The position numbers and the translations under genes were made by a program. From Paracoccaceae bacterium (GTDB taxonomy: Bacteria > Pseudomonadota > Alphaproteobacteria > Rhodobacterales > Rhodobacteraceae), in the NCBI GenBank assembly GCA_027013095.1, contig JALUYI010000032.1, forward strand, positions 1 to 53,667: DNA of 53,667 nt. Reading direction: 5' to 3'. The notes below the pieces were generated by a model, which was not told the DNA's origin, did not search any database, and worked only from the letters and a program-made list of their open reading frames with translations. Numbering within the stretch: position 1 is the stretch's first letter; every line of letters begins with the position of its first letter. Below are positions 34,691 through 44,675 of the stretch, piece after piece.

Positions 34691-35461
34691 CTAATCCTGC
34701 TTTGGGCCGCGCCCCCAGCGTGCGGCGACGCGTACATAGGTTTCGCTGTCCTCGGGGTAAACCCGCAAAACCGCCGCGGCGATTTCCGGTGTCATGATTT
34801 CGGCCCGCCCGAACGGTTTCCGGCTTTCGTTGCGCACCCGCACTGCGGCCATCTTTTCGGCGATGTCGGGAATCAGCGGCGACAGCAATTCCGGCAGTTG
34901 CCAGGACAGGCCGCCGAGGGTCAGAAGGCGCGGTTCAAGGTCACGGATCCGGTTCAAACGCAAGGATTGGCGCTGCCAGTGGGGGTTCGGTTTGCCGGCC
35001 TCTCCGGCCAGGTTCTTTTCAAACCATGCCAGCGTTTTCAGGCAATTTTCGCGGTGGTCGTCAAGCGACATGTCGCTGGCCAGCTTCAGCCCTGCGGCCC
35101 GGGCCACGCGCGTGCGCATGCCAGTGTCATGCTGGTTTTCAAGGTTGGCGAGCTTGTCGAAATAGAGCGACAAAAAGCGATCCACAGGGTCACGGATCAC
35201 GGCAAAAAGATAGGGCGATTCGCGCAGAAACCGGCGCGGAATTCGGTCAGCCTTCAGAAAATCCGCCTCATGTGCGTGGATTCGTGTGCTGTCAGGGTGC
35301 AGCGCGTCGTGGTCGAGGTAATAAAGCAGGTTGCGCAGAAAGGTGCAGCCGCATTTGGTGATCTGCAGATAAAACAGCGGATAGCGCCGGGTGGTGTAAA
35401 AGAACCGCCCCGGTCCGGGCTTGTCCAGACCCTTGCGGGTAAACCAGTCGAATTCGGTCAT
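34691..35461 (-). CDS. Sulfotransferase family 2 protein
   Basis: 256 residues with the two PAPS-binding signatures of carbohydrate-type sulfotransferases: [16 protein letters not shown] near 34-49 (5' phosphosulfate loop, K-C-G-C-T-F-L-R) and [21 protein letters not shown] near 84-104 (3' phosphate binding, R-D-P-x-x-R-x-x-S). It would transfer sulfate from PAPS to a hydroxyl of a sugar or other acceptor. No membrane anchor or signal peptide is evident, so a cytosolic acceptor such as a nucleotide sugar, glycolipid precursor or small molecule is likely. It is the middle gene of an otherwise translation-related operon; its ATG overlaps the rbfA stop and truB follows after 4 bp. Confidence 0.88.
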   Translation of the reverse strand: MTEFDWFTRKGLDKPGPGRFFYTTRRYPLFYLQITKCGCTFLRNLLYYLDHDALHPDSTRIHAHEADFLKADRIPRRFLRESPYLFAVIRDPVDRFLSLYFDKLANLENQHDTGMRTRVARAAGLKLASDMSLDDHRENCLKTLAWFEKNLAGEAGKPNPHWQRQSLRLNRIRDLEPRLLTLGGLSWQLPELLSPLIPDIAEKMAAVRVRNESRKPFGRAEIMTPEIAAAVLRVYPEDSETYVRVAARWGRGPKQD

Positions 35462-35877
35462 TGCGCCGCATCATCGCTGTCGCCCTTGTGGACGTCCCGC
35501 TGCACGGCCTCCTGTGACAGAAGACGCCGGGTCTCGTCCATCTGGTCGAATGTCCGGTCAGCGACGAATTTCAGATCGGGTGAGTATTTCAGCTGCACGT
35601 TGTTGTTGAGATGGCGGCGCAATTCGCCCTTGTTGCGGTGCAGGGCGGCCAGTGCGATCTCGACATCATGGCCACCAAGTGGCAGCACGAAAACCGTGGC
35701 GGTTCTGAGGTCCGGCGTCATGCGAACCTCACCCACGGTGATCGACATATGGGCGATGTCCGGGTCATAGAGGTCGCCGCGGGCCAGAACCTCGGCCAAG
35801 GTGCGGCGGATCAGTTCGGCCACCCGAAGCTGGCGCTGGCTGGGACCGGAGGGTTCACGAAAGGGGCGTTTGCTCAT
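35458..35877 (-). CDS. rbfA: 30S ribosome-binding factor RbfA
   Basis: 139 residues. The N-terminus [31 protein letters not shown], then [24 protein letters not shown] near 46-69 and [32 protein letters not shown] form the KH-like RbfA fold. It binds the 30S subunit and helps mature 16S rRNA, especially in the cold. The start at 35877 has AAGGAAACC upstream; the much longer open frame reading into the opposite strand of dapB is not coding. It is the first gene of the minus-strand operon and divergent from dapB. Confidence 0.95.
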   Translation of the reverse strand: MSKRPFREPSGPSQRQLRVAELIRRTLAEVLARGDLYDPDIAHMSITVGEVRMTPDLRTATVFVLPLGGHDVEIALAALHRNKGELRRHLNNNVQLKYSPDLKFVADRTFDQMDETRRLLSQEAVQRDVHKGDSDDAAQ

Positions 35878-35983
35878 CGAGGTTTCCTTTTTCCGCGCTT
35901 TTCCTAGGCCGTTTGCGTGCCTGTTGCAACCGGCGCGCGGCTCTGCCAAAACGCGGGCAGGGACATTTGCAGGGGATGACAGC

Positions 35984-36793
35984 ATGGAAAATTTGCCGGC
36001 AATCGCGATCATGGGGGCGTCCGGGCGCATGGGGCAGATGTTGATTCGGACCGTTGAGGCCAGCGACAAGGCGACGATTTCGGGCGTCACCGAGCGTCCA
36101 GGGCACGACTGGATCGGGCGCGATCTGGGGCTCTGCATGGGGCAGGCCGAGACGGGGATCATCGTCACTGACGATCCGCTGCCGGTGTTTGCAAAATCTC
36201 GGGCGGTGATCGACTTTACCGCACCCGAGGCGTCGGTGGAAACCGCGGCTCTGGCTGCGCAGGCGCGCCTTGTGCATGTGATCGGCACGACCGGATTTTC
36301 CGCCGAGCAGCTAGAGCGTCTGAAACCGGCCGCGCGCCATGCGGTGATCGTGCGGGCTGGAAACATGAGCCTTGGCGTGAATCTTTTGATGCAACTGACC
36401 CGCAAGGTGGCCGCGGCGCTGGATGCGGATTTCGACATCGAGATCGTCGAGACCCACCACCGCCACAAGGTCGATGCGCCCTCGGGCACGGCACTGATGC
36501 TGGGCGAGGCCGCAGCCGCAGGGCGGGGCGTTGTCTTGGACGAGGTTGCCGCGCGTGGCCGGGACGGTATGACCGGCGCGCGTCGACGTGGCGACATCGG
36601 CTTTGCGGCAATTCGCGGCGGCGATATCGTTGGCGAGCATGACGTGATCTTTGCCGCCGAGGGCGAGCGGATCGTGTTGCGCCACATTGCGACTGACCGG
36701 GCGATCTTTGCGCGGGGCGCGTTGAAGGCGGCGCTGTGGGGGATCGGGCAGAAACCCGGTGAATACGACATGCTGGATGTGCTGGGGCTGTAG
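35984..36793 (+). CDS. dapB: 4-hydroxy-tetrahydrodipicolinate reductase
   Basis: 269 residues. It has the dinucleotide motif [16 protein letters not shown] near 7-22, [12 protein letters not shown] near 79-90, [11 protein letters not shown] near 102-112, [15 protein letters not shown] near 127-141, the catalytic [20 protein letters not shown] near 157-176, and a C-terminal [18 protein letters not shown]. It reduces the cyclic product of DapA with NAD(P)H in the lysine and diaminopimelate pathway. The start at 35984 is preceded by AGGGGATGAC; upstream codons in frame are antisense to rbfA and not conserved. Confidence 0.96.
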   Translation: MENLPAIAIMGASGRMGQMLIRTVEASDKATISGVTERPGHDWIGRDLGLCMGQAETGIIVTDDPLPVFAKSRAVIDFTAPEASVETAALAAQARLVHVIGTTGFSAEQLERLKPAARHAVIVRAGNMSLGVNLLMQLTRKVAAALDADFDIEIVETHHRHKVDAPSGTALMLGEAAAAGRGVVLDEVAARGRDGMTGARRRGDIGFAAIRGGDIVGEHDVIFAAEGERIVLRHIATDRAIFARGALKAALWGIGQKPGEYDMLDVLGL

Positions 36794-36998
36794 ATGCAGA
36801 CCCGTCAATCCCGCGCCTGCCTGACCGCGCGGAGGCCTTTGGCAAACGGTTAACATCCGGTTTATGCCGAAAAGGGCCATTAACAAAAGCGTTTCGCGCG
36901 CGAAACAATTGCCCCTCAAGCCCTTGAAATCAAAGGATCCGCATTTTGCGTGCGGTTAATTTTGGCGCCGCTCCAGTCGGCGGATGCGGTCATGGGGG
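36794..36998. other. 205-bp intergenic region with a 16-bp palindrome
   Basis: Lies between the convergent ends of dapB and the DUF1674 gene. It contains the perfect palindrome GTTTCGCGCGCGAAAC at 36891-36906 and a TTAA-N7-TTTA element at 36850-36864 that resembles, with one mismatch, the CtrA site. No tRNA or coding sequence is visible. Confidence 0.4.
36891..36906. repeat. Perfect 16-bp palindrome GTTTCGCGCGCGAAAC
   Basis: Every base is symmetric and the flanks are not. With no loop it is more like a dimeric protein-binding site than a hairpin. Its location between two convergent genes is odd for an operator. Confidence 0.5.
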
Positions 36999-37205
36999 TC
37001 AAAAATCCGACAGGATACCCTTTTTTTCCCAGTCGCCATATCGCGTCGGTTCGGGTCCGTCGCGCCCACCCAACTCTTCGGGCAGGTCCGGTTTTTGCGC
37101 CGATTTACGCCGCGCCTCGGCCTCTTTCAGGGCGCGGATGGCGGCAGCGGGCAGGTCTTTGCGCGGGGTCGATGTGTTTTGGTCCGTGTTGCTTTCATCT
37201 GGCAT
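36999..37205 (-). CDS. DUF1674 protein, succinate dehydrogenase assembly factor 4-like
   Basis: 68 residues. The C-terminal half carries the DUF1674 (SDHAF4) signature ELGGRDGPEPTRYGDWEKKGILSDF. The mitochondrial homologue Sdh8/SDHAF4 binds flavinated SdhA and protects it before assembly into complex II. The N-terminal half is lysine- and alanine-rich. The start at 37205 is preceded by a perfect AAGGAG. It is divergent from the rsmB-type gene (74 bp). No sdh genes are nearby. Confidence 0.88.
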   Translation of the reverse strand: MPDESNTDQNTSTPRKDLPAAAIRALKEAEARRKSAQKPDLPEELGGRDGPEPTRYGDWEKKGILSDF

Positions 37206-37279
37206 GGGGTTAGGCTCCTTGCTCTGGCTGCGGCCTTGATATACCCCGCAAGATGGAAACGGCAAGAAGGGATCGGCCG

Positions 37280-38653
37280 ATGGCGGGCAAGACAGCAGGC
37301 AGGACCGGGGGCAAGCCCGGAGCCAAGGGGATTGCCGCGCGTCTGGCGGCTACGCAGCTTTTGCATGCGGTCATGTTTGACAAGCGCCTGCTTTCCGATG
37401 TGATCACGGCTCAGGCATCGCCCCTGACGCGCCTGTCCCCTCCCGAGCGCGCCCGGGCCCAGTCCATGGCCACCGGGGTCTTGCGGCACCTGGCGCGGCT
37501 GGATCAGGTTCTGGACAATTTTCTGGATCGCCCGACGCCGCCAAAAGTGCGCAATACCCTGCGTCTCGCCGCCTTTGAGATGCTGCATGACAACGCCCCC
37601 GCGCATGGGGTGGTCAACGCTGCGGTCGAGATCGTCCGGGGCAGTCAGAAATACCGGCATCTTGCCGGGCTGGTGAACGCGGTCGCGCGCAAGGTTTCGA
37701 CCGAGGGGGCCGCGATATGGCAGAGTCAGCCGCCACAAGCCCTGCCAAGCTGGCTGGCCAAGCCCATCGCCAAGACCTATGGCAAGGCAGTCCTGCCCGC
37801 GATCGAAGCGGCGCATCAGGCGGGCGCGGCTATAGATCTGACCCTGAAGGAGCCCCAAATGGCACCGGCGATGGCCGCCCGGCTGCAGGCAACGGTTCTG
37901 CCCAGCGGCAGTTTGCGCCTGAAGGGACGGCCGCAGGTCTCGTCGCTTGCGGGTTATGCCGAGGGCCAGTGGTGGGTACAGGATGCCGCCGCGGCGATGC
38001 CGGCCCGCCTGCTGGGCAAGATTTCCGGTGCCCGCGTGCTGGACCTTTGCGCGGCCCCCGGCGGCAAGACGATGCAACTGGCCGCGGCTGGCGCGCGGGT
38101 GACGGCGCTTGACCTGTCGGAGGGGCGGCTGTCGCGCCTGCACGAGAACCTTGGGCGCACCGGCCTGTCCGCTGAGGTGGTCGCAGCGGATGCGCTGCAC
38201 TGGCCCGATCAGCGCCTGTTCGATGCCGTTTTGCTGGATGCGCCGTGCTCGGCCACGGGCACCATCCGCCGGCATCCCGATCTGCCGATTGTCAAGGCCG
38301 GCGCTGACATGGCGGCGTTGTTTCAGCTTCAGGCCGACATGATCGACGCCGCGCTGGGCCATTTGCGCCCCGGTGGAAAACTGGTTTACTGCACCTGCTC
38401 GCTGTTGCCGCGCGAGGGCGAGCGGCAGATTGCCGAGGCCCTCGCCCGCCATCCGGGGCTGCAGGTCGTTTCGCCTCAGTCCGCGGTGCCGGGGCTGGAT
38501 CCGGCATGGCAGACGCCCGAGGGCGGTTGGCGGCTGCGCCCTGACTTTTGGGCGGATCTTGGTGGTATGGACGGGTTTTATCTGGCGCTGCTGCAAAAGC
38601 CCGACGCGAAACAGGCAACAGGACCGGCTGGTGGCCCCGAAATGTTCGGGTGA
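37280..38653 (+). CDS. RsmB/NOP family class I SAM-dependent rRNA methyltransferase
   Basis: 457 residues. An N-terminal NusB-like domain (about 20-140: ARLAATQLLHAVMFDKRLL, LRLAAFEMLHDNAPAHGVVNAAVEI) is followed by a Rossmann methyltransferase. The latter has VLDLCAAPGGKTMQLAAAGARVTALDLS near 253-280, the motif IV DAPCSATGTIRRHPD near 324 and LVYCTCSLLPREGE near 371, which provide the two catalytic cysteines of m5C methyltransferases. It most likely makes 5-methylcytosine in 16S rRNA (RsmB makes m5C967). The start at 37280 is placed after GAAGGG; an ATG at 37253 is an alternative. The heparinase gene follows after 20 bp. Confidence 0.93.
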   Translation: MAGKTAGRTGGKPGAKGIAARLAATQLLHAVMFDKRLLSDVITAQASPLTRLSPPERARAQSMATGVLRHLARLDQVLDNFLDRPTPPKVRNTLRLAAFEMLHDNAPAHGVVNAAVEIVRGSQKYRHLAGLVNAVARKVSTEGAAIWQSQPPQALPSWLAKPIAKTYGKAVLPAIEAAHQAGAAIDLTLKEPQMAPAMAARLQATVLPSGSLRLKGRPQVSSLAGYAEGQWWVQDAAAAMPARLLGKISGARVLDLCAAPGGKTMQLAAAGARVTALDLSEGRLSRLHENLGRTGLSAEVVAADALHWPDQRLFDAVLLDAPCSATGTIRRHPDLPIVKAGADMAALFQLQADMIDAALGHLRPGGKLVYCTCSLLPREGERQIAEALARHPGLQVVSPQSAVPGLDPAWQTPEGGWRLRPDFWADLGGMDGFYLALLQKPDAKQATGPAGGPEMFG

Positions 38654-38673
38654 CAGGCGCGGCACGGGCATTT

Positions 38674-40524
38674 ATGCTTGGCTCGAAACACAGTGACAGG
38701 ATCGGCAGCGCCTCTCGAATGGATCAGGAAAACCTTTCCCGCACAGCATGGGGAGCCGAGATCGCGTCGATCCGCGATCGGGTTTTGAATCGCCTTGCGG
38801 CGCGCCTTGCCGGGGTTTCCCGACCGGTTACCGCATTCGTGTCCCAGCCCGAGCCAAAGACCATTGGCAGCATCGCCCGGGGGCGACAGTTGATGGCCGG
38901 AAATTTCCTGTTCGCCGGTTATCTGATCGAGGCGCCGGACAAGTCGATCTGGCAGATCCGGCAGTCTCAGGTGCCGTTTGATCAGGCCCGCCACGGGTTT
39001 GGCTGGCTCGACGATCTTGCCGCGGTGGGCGAGGTCGCCGCCCGGCGTCTGGCGCAAGGTTGGGTGGTTGAATGGATCCGCTGCTATGGTCGCGGCACCG
39101 GCCCCGGCTGGCAGCCGGCGCTGGCGGGCCGGCGGTTGATTCGCTGGATCAACCACGCCTTGTTTCTGCTCAAGGGTCTGCCCCGCGAGGATCAGGACCG
39201 CTTTTTTCGGGCACTGGCGCGGCAGACGCTGTTTCTGGGGAAACGCTGGCGCGCCGCTCCGGCGGGTCTGGCGCGGTTCGAGGCATTGACCGGCCTGATC
39301 TATGCCGGGCTGGCTCTGGAGGGGCTGGACCATCTGGTCGCGCCGGCGATGCGGGCCATTGCCGATGAATGTGCCCGCGAGATCAGTCCCGAAGGCGGCA
39401 TCCCGTCGCGCAACCCCGAAGAGTTGATGGAGGTTTTTACCCTGCTCAACTGGGCGGCGGCGGCCCTGAGCGAGGCGGGCGAGATGCCCTTGCGCCCGCA
39501 TCTTCTGGCAATCGAGCGGATTGCCCCCACCCTCAGGGCGTTGCGCCATGCGGATGGCTCGCTTGCGCGGTTTCATGGCGGCGATCGGGGCCGCGCCGGG
39601 CAACTGGATCAGGCGCTGGCCTCGTCCGGGGTTCGGGCAACGGCGCTCAGCGGGTTGGCAATGGGCTATGCTCGTCTGGCCGCCGGGCGCACCACCATCG
39701 TGCTGGATGCGGCACCACCGCCAGCGCCAGAATATTCGCGCAATGCTCATGCCAGCACGCTGGCGTTCGAGCTGACCTCGGGCCGTCGGCCGTTGATCGT
39801 GAACTGCGGTTCGGGGGCCGGGTTCGGGATCGAGTGGCACCGCGCGGCCCGCGCTACGCCGTCCCACAGCACGCTGGCGATCCACGGGTTTTCCTCGTCA
39901 CGACTGGCTCATGGCGACAGCCGCCCGACGCCGCCAATTCGCGGGCAAGGTCGCGGTGCGGCCAGACTGGATGAGCGCCTGCTGGATGCGCCGCGCGATG
40001 TGCGCGTGCAGCAATCTTCGGGGCTGGACGGCTCGACGGTTCTGGCGACCCATAATGGCTATGCGCCGACCCACGGGCTGCTGCATGTCCGGCGGCTGGA
40101 TTTGTCTCTGGACGGGCGCGAGTTGACGGGCGAGGATACTCTGGGCGCGCTGTCGGAGACCGATCGCGTGACGTTCGAGCGCTTGATGAACCGGACCCGC
40201 CTGTCGGGGGTGCGCTATGATTTGCGCTTTCACGTTCATCCCGAAGTCGAGGTCGAGGTCGATCTTGGCGGCAACGCTGTCTCGCTTTCGCTGAAAAGCG
40301 GCGAGGTCTGGGTTTTCCGCCACGACGGCGTGGCTGAACTGTCCGTTGATGCCAGCGTTTATCTGGACAATGGCCGGCTGAAACCGCGCGCGACAAAACA
40401 AATCGTTTTATCCGACACGGTTTTAGATTATTCGAGCCGCGTCAGCTGGTCCTTTTCGCGCGCACAGGACGGCACGCGTCATGTGCGTGATCTCGATCTG
40501 GATGACGAACTGACCGAGATCTAA
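38674..40524 (+). CDS. Heparinase II/III family protein
   Basis: About 616 residues. The N-terminal alpha-helical toroid (to about 340) includes [31 protein letters not shown] and [24 protein letters not shown]. The C-terminal beta-sandwich resembles the heparinase II/III domain: [26 protein letters not shown] near 376, then [40 protein letters not shown] and [14 protein letters not shown]. The known enzymes are eliminases that cleave uronic-acid polysaccharides, but this proteobacterial subfamily, usually next to purH, has no assigned substrate. No signal peptide is visible, odd for a polysaccharide lyase. The start is uncertain: 38674 (used here) or 38719. It ends 19 bp before purH. Confidence 0.87.
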   Translation: MLGSKHSDRIGSASRMDQENLSRTAWGAEIASIRDRVLNRLAARLAGVSRPVTAFVSQPEPKTIGSIARGRQLMAGNFLFAGYLIEAPDKSIWQIRQSQVPFDQARHGFGWLDDLAAVGEVAARRLAQGWVVEWIRCYGRGTGPGWQPALAGRRLIRWINHALFLLKGLPREDQDRFFRALARQTLFLGKRWRAAPAGLARFEALTGLIYAGLALEGLDHLVAPAMRAIADECAREISPEGGIPSRNPEELMEVFTLLNWAAAALSEAGEMPLRPHLLAIERIAPTLRALRHADGSLARFHGGDRGRAGQLDQALASSGVRATALSGLAMGYARLAAGRTTIVLDAAPPPAPEYSRNAHASTLAFELTSGRRPLIVNCGSGAGFGIEWHRAARATPSHSTLAIHGFSSSRLAHGDSRPTPPIRGQGRGAARLDERLLDAPRDVRVQQSSGLDGSTVLATHNGYAPTHGLLHVRRLDLSLDGRELTGEDTLGALSETDRVTFERLMNRTRLSGVRYDLRFHVHPEVEVEVDLGGNAVSLSLKSGEVWVFRHDGVAELSVDASVYLDNGRLKPRATKQIVLSDTVLDYSSRVSWSFSRAQDGTRHVRDLDLDDELTEI

Positions 40525-40543
40525 GAAAAAGGGTTGTCCTGTC

Positions 40544-42136
40544 ATGGCAAAAGAACTGGTGCCGCTGCGCCGCGCATTGCTGTCCGTTTCCGATAAAACC
40601 GGTCTGATCGAATTGGCCTCGGCCTTGGCCGAACGGGGGGTCGAGCTGTTGTCCACGGGCGGCACCGCCGAAGCCCTGCGCAAGGCGGGGCTGGTGGTGC
40701 GGGATGTCTCTGATGTGACCGGCTTTCCCGAGATGATGGACGGGCGGGTGAAAACCCTGCACCCGATGGTGCACGGCGGTCTGTTGGCGGTGCGTGACGA
40801 TCCCGCTCATGTCGCGGCGATGGACGCCCACGGGATTGACGCCATCGACCTTTTGGTGGTGAACCTCTACCCGTTTGAAGAAACCGTCGCGCGTGGTGCC
40901 GATTTTGCCACCTGCGTCGAGAATATCGACATCGGCGGCCCGGCCATGATCCGGGCCGGGGCCAAGAACCATGCCTATGTCTCGGTGGTCGTGGATGTGG
41001 CCGATTACGCGCCGCTGCTGGCCGAGCTTGACGCCCATGAGGGCGCGACCAGCCTCGGGTTTCGCCGGTCGCTGGCCGAGATTGCCTATGCGCGAACCGG
41101 TGCCTATGATGCGGCGGTGTCGGCGTGGATGGCGGCGACGCTGGGCAATGACGCGCCGCGCCGGCGGGTTTTTGCGGGCGAATTGTCCGAGCGCCTGCGT
41201 TACGGCGAGAACCCGCATCAGGAGGCGGCGTTTTACGCCGTTGCCCCGGCGCGCCCGGGGGTCGCCAGCGCCCGGCAGCATCAGGGCAAGGCGCTGTCCT
41301 ACAACAACATCAACGATACTGATGCGGCGTTTGAACTGGTGGCGGAATTCGACCCCGCCGATGGGCCCGCGGTCGCGATCATCAAACACGCCAACCCCTG
41401 TGGGGTGGCACGGGCGGACAGCTTGCGCGAGGCCTACAGGCGCGCCTATGCCTGTGACCAGACCTCGGCCTTTGGCGGAATTGTGGCGCTGAACCAGCCG
41501 CTGGACGCGGCCACCGCCGAAGAGATCACCCGGATCTTTACCGAAGTGGTGATTGCGCCTGCGGCCGACGATGCCGCCATGAGTATTTTTGCAAAGAAGA
41601 AGAACCTGCGCCTCTTAACCACCGGCGCTCTGCCTGACAGCCGCGCGGCGCTAACCAGTTTTCGCAGCGTTGCCGGGGGGATTCTGGTTCAGGACAAGGA
41701 CAACGGTCATGTGGATGCAGGGGCTTTGCAGGTGGTGACCAAGCGGGCGCCGGATGCCGCAGAGATGCGCGATCTCATGTTTGCATGGACGGTGGCAAAG
41801 CATGTCAAATCGAATGCCATTATCTATGCCCGGGACGGGGCCACCGTTGGCATCGGGGCCGGGCAGATGAGCCGCGTTGACAGCGCCCGGATCGCGGCGC
41901 GCAAGGCCGGGGACATGGCTGCGGCGTTGGGGCTGGAAACCTCGCCGGCGGTGGGATCGGTGGTTGCGTCGGATGCATTTTTTCCCTTTGCTGACGGGCT
42001 GTTGTCGGCGGCCAAGGCGGGGGCCACGGCGGTTATTCAACCAGGCGGCTCGATCCGCGATGACGAGGTGATTGCGGCTGCTGACGAGGCGGGGCTGGCC
42101 ATGGTCTTTACCGGCATGCGGCATTTCAGGCATTGA
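40544..42136 (+). CDS. purH: Bifunctional AICAR formyltransferase / IMP cyclohydrolase
   Basis: 530 residues. The N-terminal IMP cyclohydrolase domain ([75 protein letters not shown]) spans about 1-200. The C-terminal formyltransferase has [13 protein letters not shown] near 222, [12 protein letters not shown], the catalytic KHANPCGVA near 281, [36 protein letters not shown] and [10 protein letters not shown]. It performs the last two steps of IMP synthesis using 10-formyl-THF. At residues 347-353 the coding sequence contains the 20-bp motif found in two intergenic sites of this window. The start follows AAAAGGG. Confidence 0.96.
   Translation: MAKELVPLRRALLSVSDKTGLIELASALAERGVELLSTGGTAEALRKAGLVVRDVSDVTGFPEMMDGRVKTLHPMVHGGLLAVRDDPAHVAAMDAHGIDAIDLLVVNLYPFEETVARGADFATCVENIDIGGPAMIRAGAKNHAYVSVVVDVADYAPLLAELDAHEGATSLGFRRSLAEIAYARTGAYDAAVSAWMAATLGNDAPRRRVFAGELSERLRYGENPHQEAAFYAVAPARPGVASARQHQGKALSYNNINDTDAAFELVAEFDPADGPAVAIIKHANPCGVARADSLREAYRRAYACDQTSAFGGIVALNQPLDAATAEEITRIFTEVVIAPAADDAAMSIFAKKKNLRLLTTGALPDSRAALTSFRSVAGGILVQDKDNGHVDAGALQVVTKRAPDAAEMRDLMFAWTVAKHVKSNAIIYARDGATVGIGAGQMSRVDSARIAARKAGDMAAALGLETSPAVGSVVASDAFFPFADGLLSAAKAGATAVIQPGGSIRDDEVIAAADEAGLAMVFTGMRHFRH
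41581..41600 (+). repeat. 20-bp interspersed motif, copy 3 (inside purH)
   Basis: GAGTATTTTTGCAAAGAAGA, identical to the copy at 17397-17416 but within the purH reading frame, where with the preceding AT it reads M-S-I-F-A-K-K just before the conserved KNLRLL. Confidence 0.75.
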
Positions 42137-42152
42137 CGAAAGCGGGGCGGCC

Positions 42153-42623
42153 ATGTGGCGGATATTGACCGGGGCGGCACTGGCCCTGATGTTGGATCAG
42201 GGCAGCAAATACTATGTTCTGCACGTTCTGGACCTGCTGGGTGCACGTGTGATCGGGGTTGCTCCGCCGGTTTTGCAATTCAGGCTGGCGTGGAACCGGG
42301 GGGTGAACTTTGGCCTGTTCTCGAATGATTACGAGGTCATGCGCTGGGTTCTGGTTTCGCTGGCGGTTGTGATCTCGGTCTGGATCTTTCGCTGGGCGCG
42401 GCATCTGCCAGTGCCAAGCGGGCAATTTCTGGCCGGGCTAGTGATTGGTGGCGCGCTGGGGAATGTAGTCGATCGCCTCGCCTACGGGGCGGTTGCCGAT
42501 TTCCTGAACATGTCGTGCTGTGGCCTGAAAAACCCATATGCGTTTAATTTTGCCGACGTCTCGATTTTTGTAGGTGCTTTCGGGCTTGTGCTGTTTTCCA
42601 ATAAGCTGGACAAGAACGGGTGA
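42153..42623 (+). CDS. lspA: Lipoprotein signal peptidase (signal peptidase II)
   Basis: 156 residues with four hydrophobic membrane segments. The two catalytic aspartates lie in [15 protein letters not shown] near 108-122 and [13 protein letters not shown] near 136-148; [12 protein letters not shown] near 50-61 is the other conserved loop. It is an inner-membrane aspartic protease that cleaves prolipoproteins before the lipidated cysteine. The start at 42153 lies after GGGGCGG; it is 16 bp after purH and followed by a lipoprotein gene that would be one of its substrates. Confidence 0.95.
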   Translation: MWRILTGAALALMLDQGSKYYVLHVLDLLGARVIGVAPPVLQFRLAWNRGVNFGLFSNDYEVMRWVLVSLAVVISVWIFRWARHLPVPSGQFLAGLVIGGALGNVVDRLAYGAVADFLNMSCCGLKNPYAFNFADVSIFVGAFGLVLFSNKLDKNG

Positions 42624-42672
42624 CGGCGGGAATAATCTGCGTTAAAGCTGTCCTGACCCGAGGTTGGAGAGA

Positions 42673-43221
42673 ATGATGCCCATGTTGAGACCCCTATCGG
42701 TGCTGGCCTTTGCTGCCGCGATCGGTGTGTCGGCATGTGCGCCCAAAGAGGGCGGCCTGATGAATCTGCGCTCGGCCGGGGCGGGGCCTGATGAGTTTGC
42801 GATCCTGCCGACCAAGCCTCTGATCATGCCGAAGGATTACAAGACCCTGCCGCCGCCCACTCCGGGCAGTGCGAATTTGACCGACCCGACGCCACGGGCG
42901 GATGCGGTGGTGGCGTTGGGAGGCAACCCGAAATACCTGACGGCCAAGGGAATTCCGCGTGCGGATCGTGGAGTGATCAACGTCGTATCGCGCTATGGAA
43001 TCACCGCCAATATCCGGCAGATTCTGGCCAAGGACGACGCGCAGTTCCGCAAAAAACATCGCGGCAAGCTGTTGGAACGATTGTTCGGAAACACGGTCTA
43101 TTTCAGCGCCTACAAACCAATGACGCTGGATCGCTACAGCGAGCTGGCACGGATGCGCCGGGCGGGTGTGCGCACGGTGGCCGCTCCGCCCGACCCCCGC
43201 AAGAAGAAAAAGAAGCGGTAG
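42673..43221 (+). CDS. DUF3035 domain lipoprotein
   Basis: 182 residues. The N-terminus is a type II signal peptide, hydrophobic LAFAAAIGVSAC, with the lipobox Cys at residue 22. The mature part matches DUF3035: PDEFAILPTKPLIMPKDYKTLPPPTPGSANLTDPTPRADAVVALGG. The C-terminus is very basic, ending in a run of lysines. The function is unknown; the family is nearly confined to Alphaproteobacteria and is often next to lspA and M16 peptidases, as here. The start is at 42673 with GGAGAG just upstream; an ATG at 42676 is nearly equivalent. Confidence 0.9.
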   Translation: MMPMLRPLSVLAFAAAIGVSACAPKEGGLMNLRSAGAGPDEFAILPTKPLIMPKDYKTLPPPTPGSANLTDPTPRADAVVALGGNPKYLTAKGIPRADRGVINVVSRYGITANIRQILAKDDAQFRKKHRGKLLERLFGNTVYFSAYKPMTLDRYSELARMRRAGVRTVAAPPDPRKKKKKR

Positions 43222-43334
43222 CGGATTTTCGCCGCCTGTCAAAGCGTCGCATCACATCTTTGTGGGGGGCGATTGTGTTGGGCCTTGACGCTGGGTAGTG
43301 TTTTGAAAAATCACCTGAATTCTGGAGGTTGCGG

Positions 43335-44675
43335 ATGCGCAAGCTGATCCTGTTCATTTCTGTTGTCCTGTTTTTCCCGTTCAGCGCCTTTGCGGCCGAC
43401 AATGTCACCACCTTTACGCTGAAAAACGGGCTGTTCGGGGTGGTCATTCGGGACACGCGCGCGCCGGTGGTCACGCATATGGTCTGGTATCGGATCGGTG
43501 CCGCGGATGAGGTTCCGGGGAAATCGGGTCTGGCGCATCTGGTCGAACATCTGATGTTCAAGGGAACGCAAAAACATGGCCCCGGCGAGTTCTCGCGTAT
43601 CGTGGCAGCCAACGGGGGCTCGGAAAATGCCTTCACGTCGTTTGATTATACTGGTTATTACCAGCGAGTCGCGGCGGACCGTCTGCCCCTGATGATGGAG
43701 CTTGAGAGTGACCGGATGCAAAATCTCGTGCTGTCCGAAAAAGACGTGACCACCGAGCGCAGCGTGGTTCTGGAAGAGCGCAGCACCCGCACCGACAACA
43801 ACCCCGGCGCGCTGTTCACCGAGCAGCGCAATGCCGCCCTCTATCTGAATTCGCATTACGGCATACCGGTAATTGGCTGGCGGCACGAGGTCGAAAAGTT
43901 GACCCGCGCCGATGCGCTGGCATTTTATCACAAGTATTACGCCCCCAACAATGCGGTTCTGGTGGTGGCGGGGGATGTGGACCCGGCAAAGGTCAAGGCG
44001 CTGGCCGAGAAATATTACGGCCCGATCCCCCCCTCAAAGGGGCTGAAGCCGCGCAACCGGCCCAGTGAGCCGCCGCAGCTGGCGGCGCGCCGGGTGCAGT
44101 TTTCCGACAGTCGGGTTTCGCAGCCATATGTTATCCGCACCTATCTGGCGCCCGAGCGCAATGCGGGTGAGCAGAAACAGGCTGCGGCCCTGACCATGCT
44201 GGCCGAGGTTCTGGGCGGCAACGGGATCAACTCGGTCCTTGGGCGGGAGTTGCAGTTGAAACAGAAGGTGGCGCTGAACGCCTCGGCTTTTTATGACGGG
44301 TTGTCTCTGGACAAGACCAGTTTTGGCCTGTTCGTGGTGCCAGCCAAAGGCGTCAGCCTGCAAAAGGCCGAGGATGCGATGGATGCGGTTGTGGCCAAAT
44401 TCATGCAGGATGGCGTGGATCCTGCGCAGTTGAAGCGGATCAAGGCACAGGTGCGGGCGTCGCAAATCTATGGCCGGGACAGTTTGCAGGGGATGGCGCG
44501 AAAATACGGCGAGGCGTTGACCTCGGGGCTGACTGTCAGGGATGTGCGCGACTGGCCGAACCTGCTGCAGGCAGTCACCGCCAAGGACATCATGGCGGCG
44601 GCCCGAAAGATTTTCGATCGCAAGCAATCAGTTACCGGGTGGCTGATGCGTGCCAACAAGGAGGCGGGCAAATGA
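43335..44675 (+). CDS. M16 family zinc metallopeptidase, catalytic subunit type
   Basis: 446 residues. A Sec signal peptide (about 1-20, ending FSAFA) precedes the M16 fold. The inverted zinc motif HLVEH at residues 68-72 (GLAHLVEHLMFKGT) is intact, and the distal glutamate lies within TTERSVVLEERSTRTDN. The C-terminal half is the second, non-catalytic M16 repeat. Such proteins (pitrilysin or processing-peptidase type) degrade or process peptides in the periplasm. A strong GGAGG site precedes the ATG at 43335. The next gene overlaps its stop (ATGA) and encodes a second M16 protein without the zinc motif, so the two probably form a heterodimer like mitochondrial processing peptidase. Confidence 0.93.
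   Translation: MRKLILFISVVLFFPFSAFAADNVTTFTLKNGLFGVVIRDTRAPVVTHMVWYRIGAADEVPGKSGLAHLVEHLMFKGTQKHGPGEFSRIVAANGGSENAFTSFDYTGYYQRVAADRLPLMMELESDRMQNLVLSEKDVTTERSVVLEERSTRTDNNPGALFTEQRNAALYLNSHYGIPVIGWRHEVEKLTRADALAFYHKYYAPNNAVLVVAGDVDPAKVKALAEKYYGPIPPSKGLKPRNRPSEPPQLAARRVQFSDSRVSQPYVIRTYLAPERNAGEQKQAAALTMLAEVLGGNGINSVLGRELQLKQKVALNASAFYDGLSLDKTSFGLFVVPAKGVSLQKAEDAMDAVVAKFMQDGVDPAQLKRIKAQVRASQIYGRDSLQGMARKYGEALTSGLTVRDVRDWPNLLQAVTAKDIMAAARKIFDRKQSVTGWLMRANKEAGK

Noticed and set aside
35878-36771. N-terminal extension of rbfA by about 300 codons, reading opposite dapB
   Set aside because: RbfA is a single-domain protein of about 130 residues, and a ribosome site precedes the ATG at 35877. The extension is antisense to dapB.
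36850-36864. A CtrA-binding site (TTAA-N7-TTTA)
   Set aside because: One mismatch from the consensus and located between convergent gene ends, so a chance match is likely.
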